Counted from the stretch's first letter, positions 46,729 to 58,717 are shown. The stretch: DNA of 64,000 nucleotides from Sipunculus nudus (GCA_026874595.1 CM049314.1:51819812-51883811); one strand, 5' to 3'. The notes: generated by a model from the sequence alone, not told the origin. Numbers and translations are program-made.

Positions 46729-47873
46729 CGTCACCCCTGGCTTAACGTGATAACTTTACAACGGATATATCTTATAAAACAATAGGATGGGTTTACGCTC
46801 GCCACTTGATTCCACTAATCAAGAAACTAGATCCCGGTCATTACAGGTGACATTTCCAGGTTCTTTTAAGGACGTGTATAAAAATACCAGACAATCATAC
46901 ACCCAGATCAATAGAAACTATGAGACATCAGGTTAAATTCACAAATATAATTCAAGACAGTACTTACAGAGACATAGATGTGAGTGTGTGTGCGTTGATA
47001 TGCCAATACGACAGACCTTCACATTAAAAATACAGGATATTTACTGAGTCCATGGTTTGTATAAAACAATAAAGTCCAGTTCCTTCAGAGATCTCTGGTT
47101 ACTGTTTTATGTAGAATTTAGCGTATGGTTAGTACCATGTAGTCTTTCTGAGTTTAGCGATCTTCAACTGATCTTGCTTGACAGCGACCCGTGTAGGTTA
47201 ACGTTCACATGAATGGTAACAGCTCTCTTTGTTTACATGTGTGCTTAGAGTCCTTGACCTTACTAGTGTAGCAATGGTTTCACGGCTTACAGCGATTTTT
47301 TATCTAGGTCAAGCTGAACTAGGCCGGCAGGTGACGCGTGCGCACTTACTTTACCGCCAATATGATACTCTGTCGGCAGCACGGCTGTGATCTCGTGAGC
47401 TGGGCCCTTGCCTCATGTAGAAGCTTGCTTCTATGCCGTTCCTGGCGGGTTTAAGCGTTTCAATGTTCTTTCTGCCGTTCGTGTGTGCTGCCTCTCCAAA
47501 CTTCCAGACCCAGCTGAAGCAGTGTCCCGCGTCTCTCCCTGAACTCTGACGTCACAATCGTCGTCACAATACGGCGATCCCGTTCTCTGATTGGCTTATG
47601 GCTCAAGTGTCCCAAATAAGGTTATATGTGACCAAGTATGACTGCTAGCGTCACCATGGCGACCCACATACCAGATGTAATACACGCAATGTGTGACACA
47701 AATAAATCAGCTGATAGCCGATGGGATTTCATATAAGAATACACAATATATATATACAATCAAGACCTGTCAACGCTTTAGGATGACGCTTCACGTCAAT
47801 ATCAATAGAGAACAGACTTCGTGAAACTATGATACAAAACACCGTACTTATTGTCACCGATTTTCTGGTGACA
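46729..47873 (-). repeat. 5' LTR of the Gypsy element
   Basis: 1145 bp; aligned over its length with 30604-31536 plus 41206-41395, with small indels. The terminus is (c)GTCACC at 46729, the expected TGTCACC with one change, and GGTGACA at 47867-47873. The copy here includes an extra short segment near 47310-47335 that is absent from the other LTR. Confidence 0.85.
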
Positions 47874-49661
47874 GTTAATCTAACTGTAAATATGAAACAG
47901 TGAGTAGCTTGCACAATATTTTAATAACAATACATTAAATACACATTTAAACATGTTTCTACACTCATAAATAAATTAAGACTGAAATTACATATTTATG
48001 TTTGATTTCTCTGTTTGCTGATAAGTGATATGGAGTATATCCATGATCAGACTTCTGACATCCACGTTTTAGCCTTACTATAGTCCGTTTCATCCCCTCA
48101 TGTCCACCTGTTTTTTGCTATGAAAATCTTTATTAGGTACATTTCAAGGGAAACAATTATAGTGTAGAGGAGAGGATTACAGAACCTAATTTTCAACTAG
48201 GTAACTAAATTCCAACCTTATGCCATATTTGAGTAACAGAATTTTCTGAAAATATGAGAAATCAGTCTACATTTTACAACATATCAGACCCACTTATGGC
48301 GGGCAAGGTCATTGGTCACATGCAAAAACAGCCTCAAATGACAGCTGCTGATTGGATGATCTCATGTAAACACTCTAAAAAATATAACCAGCTAAAACAA
48401 AGATGGCTACTTATGGAGGGACACACAATATCAGCCAGATCATGATAAAGAGACTAAAATGTTGTGAAACATGAACGGGGGATTTATTGTAAGATTCTTA
48501 ACTGCCATATTTGGTTGTCACTTCCATATGTTGTTTACTTGGAAAATATTGGAAAAGTTTTAAGTAAATCATCTACAAAAAACAGGTGGACAGCAGGTGG
48601 TGAAATGGACTTTAAAACTGTCAACTTCAAGTCAAACAAGTTTTCTTCTGAAGGACATTCACGGCGTCAAAAGTTCATAAAATTATTAATATATGTTACA
48701 GCTACTGCTATTATTAATTTTCTAACAATGCCCTGTGATAAATCACATAATATGAAGGTTTATACCAGCACGAAACTGCTGACGCGTGTGAGCGATAATG
48801 AGGGTCTTTTAGAGGTCAATGTCCCAAGTCGAATAAAAAAGCACAAAATGCACGATGGCAGTTTAGAATAAGATATTTGTGGTTTCTTATGCTCATAGGT
48901 AAGCTGATGCAAGTCATGCACTGCGTTTCCAATTTGGTTGAGTTCATATGGGAGCACCTCATTTCACCTGACAATACACGTTCTGACAAAGTTTTAGGCG
49001 CCATAAACTGTCACTGGTACCGTAAAGCGGTCATGCCGTAAGTGCAGTCATATAAATTTATATATATGTAAATTTATTGAAAATTTGCATGTCCTGCGGT
49101 AACAATGACAGTAATTTTTTCGGATATTGATTCTCTTTTATAATTAATAATCATCAGATATAAATGACATTTGTTTCACAATTATTTCTGGGTTGCAGTA
49201 TATATACATATGAGAGAGCCCTGGTGCATGAAAGAGCACACAGGCACACTGCAGTTGCTCTGCAATTGAAGCAAATTTTGATAAAGTTTTACTTATTTTA
49301 GAAGCTACATTTTTGGCCAGGATATAAACTTACTACCAGTCTATTGGAACATCTGAAAATTGAAGCCGGAAGGGAAGTACTTTTTCCATAATTTTGATAT
49401 TTAACTTTCTTTATACTCAGGTCTACCCCTTCATATTGTTATAACAGGCAAGTGGTATTGCATAACGCTTTTGGCTGTGGTCAGCGTACCATGCACAAAG
49501 CACCAGGTCTCTCGGTCAGGTTATTGTGTGAGCTATTCAAGTGTTTGATAACAATGTGCTATTGAATTCCAGTCCGTGCCTGGCAGTATTGACAATGTTG
49601 TATTGATGGGTTAATTTTTACTTGTGCTAAACATTTCTCTGAATGAATGTAAGATTATGAT
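47874..49661. other. Region between the Gypsy element and LINE ORF1
   Basis: It includes two forward open stretches (48254-48445 and 48464-48871, 63 and 135 codons) with no recognised family. The second is Lys-rich and fairly hydrophilic. The last several hundred bases probably form the LINE 5' untranslated region, but the 5' boundary could not be set. Confidence 0.35.
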
Positions 49662-50495
49662 ATGAATGGTAAATCAAAAAGACAAAGAACATATATATCT
49701 AGTTCATCCTCTACATCTCCATACAGTCCACAAAGAGTTAAAAAGTTTATTTCATCTGACAAACAGGATAAACCACATAGTTTAAAAATGGCAGGTGTGT
49801 CAAAGGAAACCTTAAAGAAAATGCTTACAGAGCTTGAAGTGAAAATAGTCAGACAAGTTACTGAGAAATATGAAAAAACTGTTGAATGTTTAGAGGCTAG
49901 AGTACTTACTCTTGAAAATGAAAATAAAGAAATCAAATCTGATATGGCAAAGCTTTCAGATAGAATTGGTACTCTAGAGGAGCAATGTAATAAGTCAGCC
50001 ACTGAAGCTACAGATGCCAAGAGAAGGGCAGTTGAATTAGAGCAATATTCAAGAAAATCGAGTGTAAGGATATTTGGTGTACCAGAAAGTCACAGTAACA
50101 CAGAAGGGTCAGAAATGTGTGTAGAATTGGTTAAAAAACTTTGCAGAGAGAAACTGAGGTTTGATCTAGATGAGACAGAAGTTGATGTTGCCCATCGAGT
50201 AGGCAGACAGCCCAGAGACCCTGACAGTAAGCCAAGGGCTATATTAGTTAAATTTGTGAGGAGGGATGTGAAAAGATCATTCATGAGAGAAAGGAGGAAG
50301 TTGAAGGGTACAGGTATTGTCATGGCTGATGACCTGTGTAAAGAGTTGCATCAACTCTTTAATAGGGCAAGAAACCATCCAATGGTTAAAGATTCTTGGA
50401 CATGGGATGGTAAAGTTTTCATAAAAGATTTAAAAGGAGACATCAGAGAAATAAAATATGGTGAATCATTCGAGCAGTTACCTACATCTGAATAA
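49662..50495 (+). CDS. LINE ORF1 protein
   Basis: A 277-codon intact ORF. Residues 1-35 are basic and Ser-rich. Residues about 50-125 form a coiled coil (ELEVKIVRQVTEKYEKTVE, LENENKEIKSDMAKLSDRI). Residues about 128-270 resemble the RNA-recognition and C-terminal domains of L1-type ORF1 proteins (RKSSVRIFGVPES, VDVAHRVGR, RAILVKFVRRDVKRSFM). It likely trimerises and binds LINE RNA as a chaperone. No zinc knuckle is visible, unlike many Tx1-clade ORF1 proteins. Confidence 0.8.
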   Translation: MNGKSKRQRTYISSSSSTSPYSPQRVKKFISSDKQDKPHSLKMAGVSKETLKKMLTELEVKIVRQVTEKYEKTVECLEARVLTLENENKEIKSDMAKLSDRIGTLEEQCNKSATEATDAKRRAVELEQYSRKSSVRIFGVPESHSNTEGSEMCVELVKKLCREKLRFDLDETEVDVAHRVGRQPRDPDSKPRAILVKFVRRDVKRSFMRERRKLKGTGIVMADDLCKELHQLFNRARNHPMVKDSWTWDGKVFIKDLKGDIREIKYGESFEQLPTSE

Positions 50496-50701
50496 ATATG
50501 TATGAAAGTAATATACTGTCTGGCATTTAAATAACCTGACAATTATGATCAATTTTGTATGTGTTGTATGTTTTTCGTGTATATTTACTGTTAAGAAGGT
50601 CTTGTTTTGTAATCAGCTGAGTGACATAGGAGAAAGCAAACTTCTTTTTTATAACATTAAATACCCTATACTTGTGAGAGAAGTAACTCTACACAAGCAA
50701 C

Positions 50702-52258
50702 ATGGCAGATAATATACAATTTCAGGTCCTTTCTTTGAATGTGAGAGGGATAAGAAATTATGTTAAGAGACGACAGATATTTAATTGGTTGGTGAAACAC
50801 AAAGCACACAATGGGATCAGTTTCTTGCAAGAATGTCATTGCATTGAACAAGATGAAACCAAATGGTCTAAACAGTGGCGTGGTAAAATTTATCTGTCTC
50901 ATGGGAGCACCAAATCATGTGGAGTATCTATACTTGTCGGTAAAAATGTTGAATTCAAGGAAATTGATAAGAAAATTGATAATAATGGAAGATATATTCT
51001 AATTGAATGTGAAATTGAAGGTCTACACTGTATGATTGTTAATACTTATGCACCAAATTATGAATCACAGCAAGTTGCCTTTTTTCAAAATGTTTTTGAG
51101 GAAATATTAAACATGTCTAATAATTTAAATATTGATCTTATCTGGGGAGGAGATTTTAATGTACATCTTACTGAGCGTGATGCTGATGGAGGCAGGACAA
51201 ATGTGAAACAAGCTTCAGTCAATAAACTATGTTCTATGATGGAACTATTAGATATATGTGATATATGGCGTGTAAAACATGAAAATGCAAAATCCTTTAC
51301 CTGGCGATCCTCAACTCCTTTTATTCAAAGGCGCCTGGATTATTTTTTTATATCAAACACTATTCAGTCACTTGTTGAATATTGTGATATCATTCCTGCT
51401 GTAAGCACTGATCACTCAGCAGTTTTGTTAAAAGTAAACAAATCAAAAGATGTCAGCAGAGGACCGTCGCACTGGTGTTTCAATAATGATTTAATTAATG
51501 ATAAAGAATATATAAGTGCTATTAAATATGAAATTAATGTATGGAAAAACGAAGTGAAAGGTGACACAGCAAGATTTACATGGGAGTACTTAAAGTACAA
51601 GATTAGACAGTATACTATTAAATATAGTAAAGATAAAGCCAGAAAATTTAAGGAAAAGGGTAAACTATTGGAAGAAGAGGTCTCCAAACTAGAACATAAT
51701 ATAAAAAGCACAGATACAATAGAGTCTAAACAGGCATATTACAGTATGAAACATAAGTTACAGGATCATTATGATAATATTACTAAAGGTATAATAGTGA
51801 GATCAAGGGCACAGTGGTTACAACAAGGTGAGAGAAACACAAAATACTTTCTGAACCTCGAAAAACATAATCATAAAAAAGGTGTGATAAGGACTCTAAC
51901 AAAAGACGGAAAAGATATTGTGTGTCAAGCAGAAATCATGTCATTTATCAAAAATTCTTTTATGGATAAATACAAGAAAAAAGCAGTTTATACTGAACAA
52001 GAGTTACACAGTTATTTTGAAGGTCTTCCTCTACATGAGAATACATTATGTGAGTCTGAGGTGAAAGCATGTGGGCGTTTGATTACAATAAATGAGGTAT
52101 ATTCTAGTTTGAAATTAATGAAGAACAATAAAACTCCAGGTAATGATGGTTTGACAAAAGAATTCTATTTAGCTTTATTTAGTGAACTTGGTAATTGCTT
52201 AACAAATTGCCTAAATGAAAATTATGAACATGTATCTCTGACAACTTCTCAAAGTTAA
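50702..52258 (+). pseudogene. LINE ORF2, endonuclease and start of RT (frame 1)
   Basis: The ATG at 50702 starts an APE-type endonuclease with its motifs present: LSLNVRGIRN, FLQECH, WGGDFNVHL, SFTWRSS, RLDYFFIS and STDHSAV. A basic, coiled linker follows (about residues 270-370), then the RT start (NNKTPGNDGLTKEFY). The frame ends at 52258. The expected continuation (IPKPGKD..WRPISLLN) is in another frame from about 52245, so an indel of 1 or 2 bases lies near 52230-52250. Confidence 0.85.
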
Positions 52259-53595
52259 TTCCTAAACCAGGAAAGGATCTTAAACATTTAAATGGATGGA
52301 GACCTATAAGTTTGCTAAATGTTGACGTAAAAATATTGAGTAAAATTTTAGTAAAGAGAATAGAAAAATATCTTCCAAAACTAATAAAAAATGACCAGTA
52401 TGCTTTCATACCAGGAAGATATATTGGAGAACCAATCAGATTAATATGGGACGTGTTGCTTTATACTCAAGAAGAAAACAAGCCTGGAATAATGTTTGCA
52501 GCTGATCTAGAGGCTGTTTTTGATAGCGTCGATCATGGCTTTATGTATGAAACATTGAGGTATTTCAGTTTTGATTATGATTTCATTAAGTGGATTAAAA
52601 TGTTACATACTGATGTACAAAGTTCAATTTTGAACAATGGTTTTACCACTGGTTATTTTAAGTTACAAAGAGGGACACGGCAAGGTGATCCACTGGCTGC
52701 ATATATATTTATCTTAATTATTGAAATATTTGCAACCAAAATAAGGAATAATTATGATATAAAAGGAATAGATATTGGAAATACACATATTAAATTATGC
52801 ATGTTTGCTGATGATACTACAATATTTGTTGAAAATGTTGAATCACTTGGGCATGTATTTACTGTAATTGAAAGATTTGAATATTTTTCCTCACTTAAGA
52901 TAAACCGTACTAAATCAGAGGTTGCGTGCATAGGGTCTTTGAAACATGTTGCAAGACAAATGTATAATCTGAAATGGATAGACTTGACACAGGCATCTAT
53001 AAAAATACTTGGAATTTACTTTTCTTATAATAAGGATTTGATCAATAAAGATAATTTTACACGTGTTGAGAACAACCTGGCAACAACTCTGTCAATTTGG
53101 AAAAGCCGGAACCTATCAATATATGGTAGGGTGGAAGTTGCACGTACGTTAGCAATATCAAAGGTTTACTATGTGACAAATATGTTGATACCACCAAAAC
53201 ATACATTGAAACATCTAAAAAGACTTCTCTGTGACTTAATATGGAGGGGTAAAAGACCAAAGGTCAAATATAACACTATCATCGGGAAATATGAAAATGG
53301 GGGAATCAATGTCCCAGATATTGAAAGTAAGATACAGACACAGAGAATTATGTGGGTCAAACGACTTTTTAGTAATTCTTCGTCTACAATAACTGAGATA
53401 ATAAATCACAAGTTAAGGAGAATTGGTGGATTAAAGTGTGTCAGAAGTAACTTCAATGTCCATATTTTACCTAAGATTTTACCTAAATTTTATATCAGGT
53501 GTTTTGAAGACTGGACAAATTATGTGTCATTGAAACCAAAAACACATGAGATGTTATTTATCAATTTGTGTGGAATAACAAATATATTACTATGA
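52245..53595 (+). pseudogene. LINE ORF2, RT core (frame 2)
   Basis: The RT palm follows the frameshift: RPISLLNVDVKI, AFIPGRY, FAADLEAVFDSVDH (motif A Asp), RGTRQGDPLAAY (motif B), MFADDTTIF (motif C, FADD form) and SSLKINRTKSE. The thumb and the conserved SRNLSIYGRVEVA, LIWRGKRPK and GGINVPD motifs are also present. It stops at 53595. The sequence continues (WNNKYITM) in a third frame, so a second indel lies near 53550-53570. Confidence 0.88.
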
Positions 53596-54479
53596 ATGAA
53601 ATGTCTATTTACAATAAGAGATTGCACAGTGTGGGCATTTGTTATGTTAAAGATTTAGTGGATGAGAATGGAACATGGATAACACATGATATATTTAAAA
53701 AAAGTGCTCTTGATTATATGTATTGGGTTGCATTGAGGAATGCAATACCAAAACAATGGAAAACTCTATTTTTGAATACTGAAATACATGAAGTTGATAC
53801 TGATACAGAGATTATTGTAACAACCAATGGACTTGAGTACATAGACAAAATATGCTCGAGAAAAATATATGGTACACTGATTGAAGAAAAATGGAAACCT
53901 GCCACAGCTCAGAAGTTTTTTAATACATTAAATATAACAAATAACATTGATATTAAGTGGCAAGATGTATATGAAAGTATATATAGACCAACTATTGACA
54001 CCCATATGAGAGAATTCCAGTATAAACTGGTGAATAACTATATTACACTGAATGAAAAGCTGTATAAGTGGAAAATAAAAGAAACACCCAGATGTTCATT
54101 TTGCTTCAATTATAATGAAAGTATACTTCATTTATTTTTTGAATGTACAGTACCCAAAAACCTTTATTTTAGAGCAAAGTCATGGTTACATAATAGAGAT
54201 ATTAATTTGCCAGAGCTTTCACTTAATTCTATATTGTATGTTGTTGTCCCAGTCAACCCAGATAATTTATTGATTAATCAGATTTTGTTGTTATTTAAAT
54301 ATGTATTGTATATACAAAGAGAGGACAATTCATCCTCTTTGTTTTCAATGTTTAGAAAGATTTTAGCCCAAACAGAAGTTACAGAAAGGTACATAGCAAA
54401 TGATAAAGGTGTTATATCTAAACATATTATGAAATGGGGTAAACTTAAAGGTACATGTGATGAAGACCATGAATTATGA
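53550..54479 (+). pseudogene. LINE ORF2, C-terminal domain with zinc finger (frame 3)
   Basis: The C-terminal part of ORF2 starts around WNNKYIT and contains GICYVKDLVDENGTW and the zinc-finger-like CSFCFNYNESILHLFFEC, a C2HC arrangement typical of L1/Tx1-type ORF2 C-termini. It ends at 54479, followed by about 160 bp of 3' UTR. Confidence 0.85.
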
Positions 54480-54662
54480 ATGTTTGTAAAGACCGACTTC
54501 ATTATCTTGTGGCGTCCTGTACAATCATGTGAACTGTCTTTAATGTTTTAAAATAGATAATTGTAAAAATTAAGTTAATAAATAAACTCGCCAATGATGA
54601 AGCAAGAATATAGAACTAATCTATATAATCTGAGGCGAAAGAGAAAAGGAAAAAAAAAAAAA

Positions 54663-54663
<1 letters not shown>

Positions 54664-54741
<78 letters not shown>
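54664..54741. repeat. (TA)n microsatellite
   Basis: About 38 TA dinucleotides with one break, directly after the LINE A-tail. It may be the insertion target or may have grown afterwards. Confidence 0.95.
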
Positions 54742-54742
<1 letters not shown>

Positions 54743-55845
54743 CTGATGAAAATAAGCAGGAAATAAAAAAAGCAGGCAAAATAACCTTCTATTATGGATC
54801 ATATTTGTGTGATTAATAAAACAATTGTAAGATTATGAAGATATAATATTTTTGTGTATAAATTAATTATTGCATGAAAATTTCTTTCTTATTTTTTAAA
54901 GTTTCTTGTGTGTGTATACATATAACATGTGCCCCTTTTTTTTCATTTTTTACAGTTAAATCTCCTAATATACTATTTTACAATACATACATGCAGTTCT
55001 CACATATTTTATAATATGATGCTTCACATATATTAAGTTTATTAATTCAGGTCCAATAAAATGTTTAATAAAACTTGAAATAAATTTTAATTGTAAACAA
55101 ATTAACTGCTGTGAATTCATGATGAGATTATTTTGATTTCTGTGATCATAACGAAAAGGCCTAGGCTCCTTAAAGTAGGGTCATGACTTTAATAATTTAA
55201 TATAATTAAAAGTGACCTTGATCTTGTATAAATCCATATATTGTGAAAATAACACAGAGCATGAATAAGATTTTTCAGGAAGGGTAGTAGAGATGGTCAA
55301 ATTGTTCTGAAAATCAGTATGAACAAACACCAGGACAAAGTAAATTCACAGATAAATTTGAAAACTGGTGCCCTTAACCATCACCCAAAGATAAAATCAG
55401 CTTAAATACAGGATTTTATGAACTTTACTATTTTTAAGTAAAGTTCTGCTTTCAAAATTATCACACTTATAACCCTGAAGGTTTGCAAACTTGAACTTTA
55501 CCTCAGTGACTTGGTGCCAAAATGAGAAAAACTGCTGTATCAATGAGTGGGCATAAATGTTTATAATTACGCAACATTTTTCACTTAGAAATTATTTTAT
55601 TATATATAACAGCCCCTTTTATGCACCCCTTTTATGTAACAGTTCTTAATTGTAGGACTGTAAACCTAACTGACAATATTACAGTATACAAAAAGTTAAA
55701 AATTGAATTTTGCATGATGTTTAATATGTGGTTACATTCATATTAGTAAGCTTTACTTGCACTTCACTCATTCTAAAGTTAAATTTTCTAAAATCAGGGA
55801 GTAAAGCCTACAGCTGAAAGTAAATTAACTTATATCAAGTATTTT
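54742..55845. other. AT-rich non-coding stretch
   Basis: No exon or element end recognised. Near 55180-55290 the words ttaaagtagggtcatgac..ttgatcttgtataaatccatat..gtgaaaat resemble 1085-1150, a weak hint of another old repeat. Confidence 0.35.
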
Positions 55846-58468
55846 TTAGCTCAGCTGACTATAATGAGCTTTAGTCTTGGTCCATTGTCCGTCGTCCGTA
55901 CGTCTGTCCGTCCGTAGATGTGGCACGTTTTGAAACCGTAAGACCTAGGAATCCAAAATTCGGCATAATGTTAGATGTCCCAAGGTCTCCTACCAAGCCT
56001 AAAACTGGGTCTTTGCGACTTCGTTCCTTTTAGAAATTAAGGTAACACCTCAATTTTTTATTTAAAACCTATTTTTACACTTCAGGACTGCCTAATATCA
56101 AAACCACTCATCTGTTTTTCCTCATATTTACCATAATTATTCCTCTATATAGTTCCTATGTACATGCCAGAAATTATGTCTGTATCATGTAAATTTAAAA
56201 AGTTATGGGCCCAAACATAATGCATTGTGTAAAAAATCAGGAAAGATATTTGATCACTTAACACAAAATATGTTAAAGCTATAAACTTTTTTTCCAGTAA
56301 TATAACTTTAATTAATCAAAATTAAATTGTATACCCAAAATTAGATCAAAATCTTTTAAATTTTTTAAAATATTAACAAAAATAAAAAATTGGTACCTTA
56401 AATTTTTGCCCAACTTTGACCATGGCACGTTTTTTTTCCTGTAAGTACTGTGAATTTAATTTTCACAGCATTTTTTTTTAGCATTTTGTCTGTAAACACC
56501 AAAAATTTGAAACCAGTTGATCAAAAACTGTAGATTTTATTCAAGTTTTCAAGCACCATGTAACATTTTGTTTACATAAAGCTAGTGTCATGCAGTTTGC
56601 AAGTGCTCAGCTCCCCAGCTTCAGCTCTCAGTTCCTAAAATTTAGCGTGCAATTAGATGTCTCAAAAATCCCCTACCATGCCAAGAATTTGGTAACTAGG
56701 ACTTAATACCTTCGAGATATTAATGAAAAACTTCATTTTTTCATTAAAAACCCATTGTTACACTTCAAGACTGCCTAATATCAAAACCACTGATCTGACT
56801 TTAATCATATATAATATACATATTTTTCTATACATTGTCTATGCACATGCCAGAAATGTCAGTATTGCGTAATTGTTTTAAGTTATGGGCCAAAACATAA
56901 TGCACTTTGTAAAAAATCAAGAAATATATTTACTCCCTTAACAAGAGGATTGCTGAAGCTAGAGATTTTTTGTCAGGGATGTAACATTATTTAATCAAGA
57001 TTCAATTGAACACCCAAAATTAGTTCTGAATTTTTCAAATTTTATAAGTTATTAGTATAAATATAAAATTAGTACCTTAAATTTTGCCCAACTTTGACCA
57101 TGGCATGTTTGTTTCCTGTGAGCACTGTTAATATAATTTTCATATCATGCACACATAAAGATTTCAGCTTTTTAGTTTAAAAAGCTGAAAGAAATTGACC
57201 AAAAATTGTAGCTTTTATTTATGTTTTTATGAGACCATGTCAGACCTTGGCTCTCTGTAGCACCTCTTGAGTCACCTGTATGTTGACATTGTTGAACTTT
57301 CAGCAAATTATGCGTGCTTGAGGTGAGGCATAAACTGGGGCTCCAGGCAGCTTATTATATAATGGCCAGCCACAGTTGATCCAGGTGTCCAACCCAACTC
57401 ATCTAGTAGTTTTAACCAACAACATAACAATAAACAATAAATTAATAAATTTTTATTGGTTTTTAATAACAAATTAAAGAAAAAATAGAAAAGAAATTTG
57501 TTAGTTGATAATAACAGGAAATTAACTTGCAGTTACGGATGATATAAGAATCTTGTATCGATGGATAGAATGTCACATATTCCAAATAACACCATGCAGT
57601 CACCTATGGTATTTTTCAGTTAAATTTTAATGATAAAAAAGTAAATCATATTATTCATTACTAATCATTAGGGATCATATGAAGGAAATTAATGATAGAC
57701 AAAGATGCAGTTGATAATATTATTATCTAGATTCCTACTGTGTCTATAGTTAGTACATTGATGTGAAATTAATCCAAAATGAATATATTACATTTTTTTA
57801 ATATAAATAAAAGCCATAAAACCAGGTACTTATGATCATTATTTAAATGTGTGAATTTTGTATATTCTGGATTCTCAACATCATTGTTTGGTGAAAACTG
57901 AATAAATACCAGACATGGTGCAAATACTTTGCAATTGTATTTAAACACGAATATGAATATTTACTCCATTATAAAATTTCTTTCATAAGAATGGGAATTC
58001 AGGTAAAAATGAAAGTATATGAATACCAGTGCAAATACTTTCAAAATGTATTAATGAATGCATTCATGAATATATTCTTTAATATTATTTTAATAATCAT
58101 TTCAGTTATATTGTATTTGAAAAAAATCATACTATTCTCTTATTATTTTTAATAAAAATTATATCTGGGACAATATTTGTAATTTTTTTAATAAATAGTT
58201 AAACTCTAATATTATATATTCTGCTTATAAGTTATATGGCCAAGTCAAAGTCTGTGTGACAATCGCACTCCATTTGTTAATAAAATAAATGAAATTAATC
58301 CTCTTTCCTGTCTCCAAAGGTACTATCAAAATCATACATAAGCTAAACGACAACAACTCATAATACAGCTTATTTTTATAACCACATAAAACCAGCATGT
58401 GCCTCATTTCTAAATCATATTTTTTTATCATATATAACAGCTGAGCGCCGTGACCCATAGGTCCCTTG
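55846..58468 (+). mobile_element. HINE-like family 1a (copy e), single tail
   Basis: It starts TTAGCTCAGCTGACTATAATGAGC (a few bases of the 5' hairpin are deleted). The body of about 2.6 kb is shared with copies 8642 and 35395. The single tail CAGCTGAGCGCCGTGACCCATAGGTCCCTTG ends at 58468. It is inserted in the right arm of the CACTGCC TIR element. Confidence 0.8.
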
Positions 58469-58631
58469 TTTCTAAACTGTAGGTGTTTTTACTTATTTAC
58501 CAAAGAGATGGGCTTCATTCTTGTGATTTAAGGATTAATTTCTAGGTACTTCCTTGTTTTAGGTAAAATTTACTTGTTTTAAGTGAAAATAACTAATATT
58601 TCCTTAAATAAGAAAATTATTTTTGGCAGTG

Positions 58632-58668
58632 TGGATCTAGTTGGCCTGCTGTTGCACATAGATCATGG
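58632..58668 (+). repeat. Distal remnant of the 27-bp minisatellite
   Basis: TGgatctagttggcctg..gcacatagatcatgg is a little over one diverged unit of the repeat at 22731-23852, resuming right after the TIR at 58631. Confidence 0.7.
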
Positions 58669-58717
58669 TATTTTTGACTTGTGACTCTCACGCAGGAGTT
58701 TTCCTATTGAATTTCAG

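Larger units (their letters stand above)
30604..47873 (-). mobile_element. Gmr1-like Ty3/Gypsy LTR retrotransposon (integrase before RT), interrupted by element B
   Basis: The LTR ends are TGTCACC..GGTGACA. The 5' LTR is 46729-47873. The 3' LTR is split into 30604-31536 and 41206-41395 by element B. Flanks are attaa (30599-30603) and gttaa (47874-47878), a probable 5-bp target duplication with one change. A polypurine tract, GGAGGGGGTGA on the - strand, lies at 41396-41406 next to the 3' LTR. Excluding element B the element is about 7.6 kb. The reverse-strand order is gag, protease, integrase, RT, RNase H. At least four in-frame stops show it is inactive. Confidence 0.85.
49662..54662 (+). 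mobile_element. L1/Tx1-type LINE, nearly full length
   Basis: Two ORFs in the same orientation. ORF1 (coiled coil and RNA-binding type) and ORF2 (AP endonuclease, RT, C-terminal zinc finger) are about 200 bp apart. The 3' end is an A-rich tail (about 54640-54662) abutting a (TA)n tract. Both catalytic domains keep their motifs, but ORF2 is broken by two frameshifts. A 5' UTR probably lies upstream of 49662. Confidence 0.85.
23853..58631. mobile_element. TIR-bounded insertion (CACTGCCAAAAAT), massively expanded by nesting
   Basis: The left end reads CACTGCCAAAAATCAC-TTTCTTAT. The right end, read in reverse, is CACTGCCAAAAATAAT-TTTCTTAT. That is 13 identical bases and 22 of the first 24. The left flank ..cacaTG and right flank TGgatctag rebuild the 27-bp minisatellite unit if the 2-bp TG is a target duplication. 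Ends and duplication fit a CACTA-like or similar DNA transposon or MITE. The 34.8 kb span is mostly later insertions. No transposase was found. Confidence 0.6.
21805..58717 (+). other. phr: Giant photolyase intron filled with transposable elements
   Basis: The intron runs from GTACTG at 21805 to ttgaatttcag at 58717, 36,913 bp. Its content is almost wholly mobile: a 27-bp minisatellite, a palindromic MITE, a hAT-like element, a pogo-like MITE, two nested LTR retrotransposons, a LINE and several rolling-circle-like repeats. The exons at both ends remain intact, so splicing across it is inferred, not shown. Confidence 0.8.

Noticed and set aside
49655-54502. Reverse-strand open frames over the LINE
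   Set aside because: Antisense shadows of ORF1 and ORF2 caused by AT-rich codon use.
54575-54802. Reverse-strand frame with Tyr-Ile repeats
   Set aside because: Translation of the (TA)n microsatellite.
23853-58631. A Maverick/Polinton-sized element
   Set aside because: The ends are CACTGCC rather than AGT-type, the duplication is 2 bp not 6, and no polymerase B, capsid or ATPase genes are present; the size is due to nested insertions.
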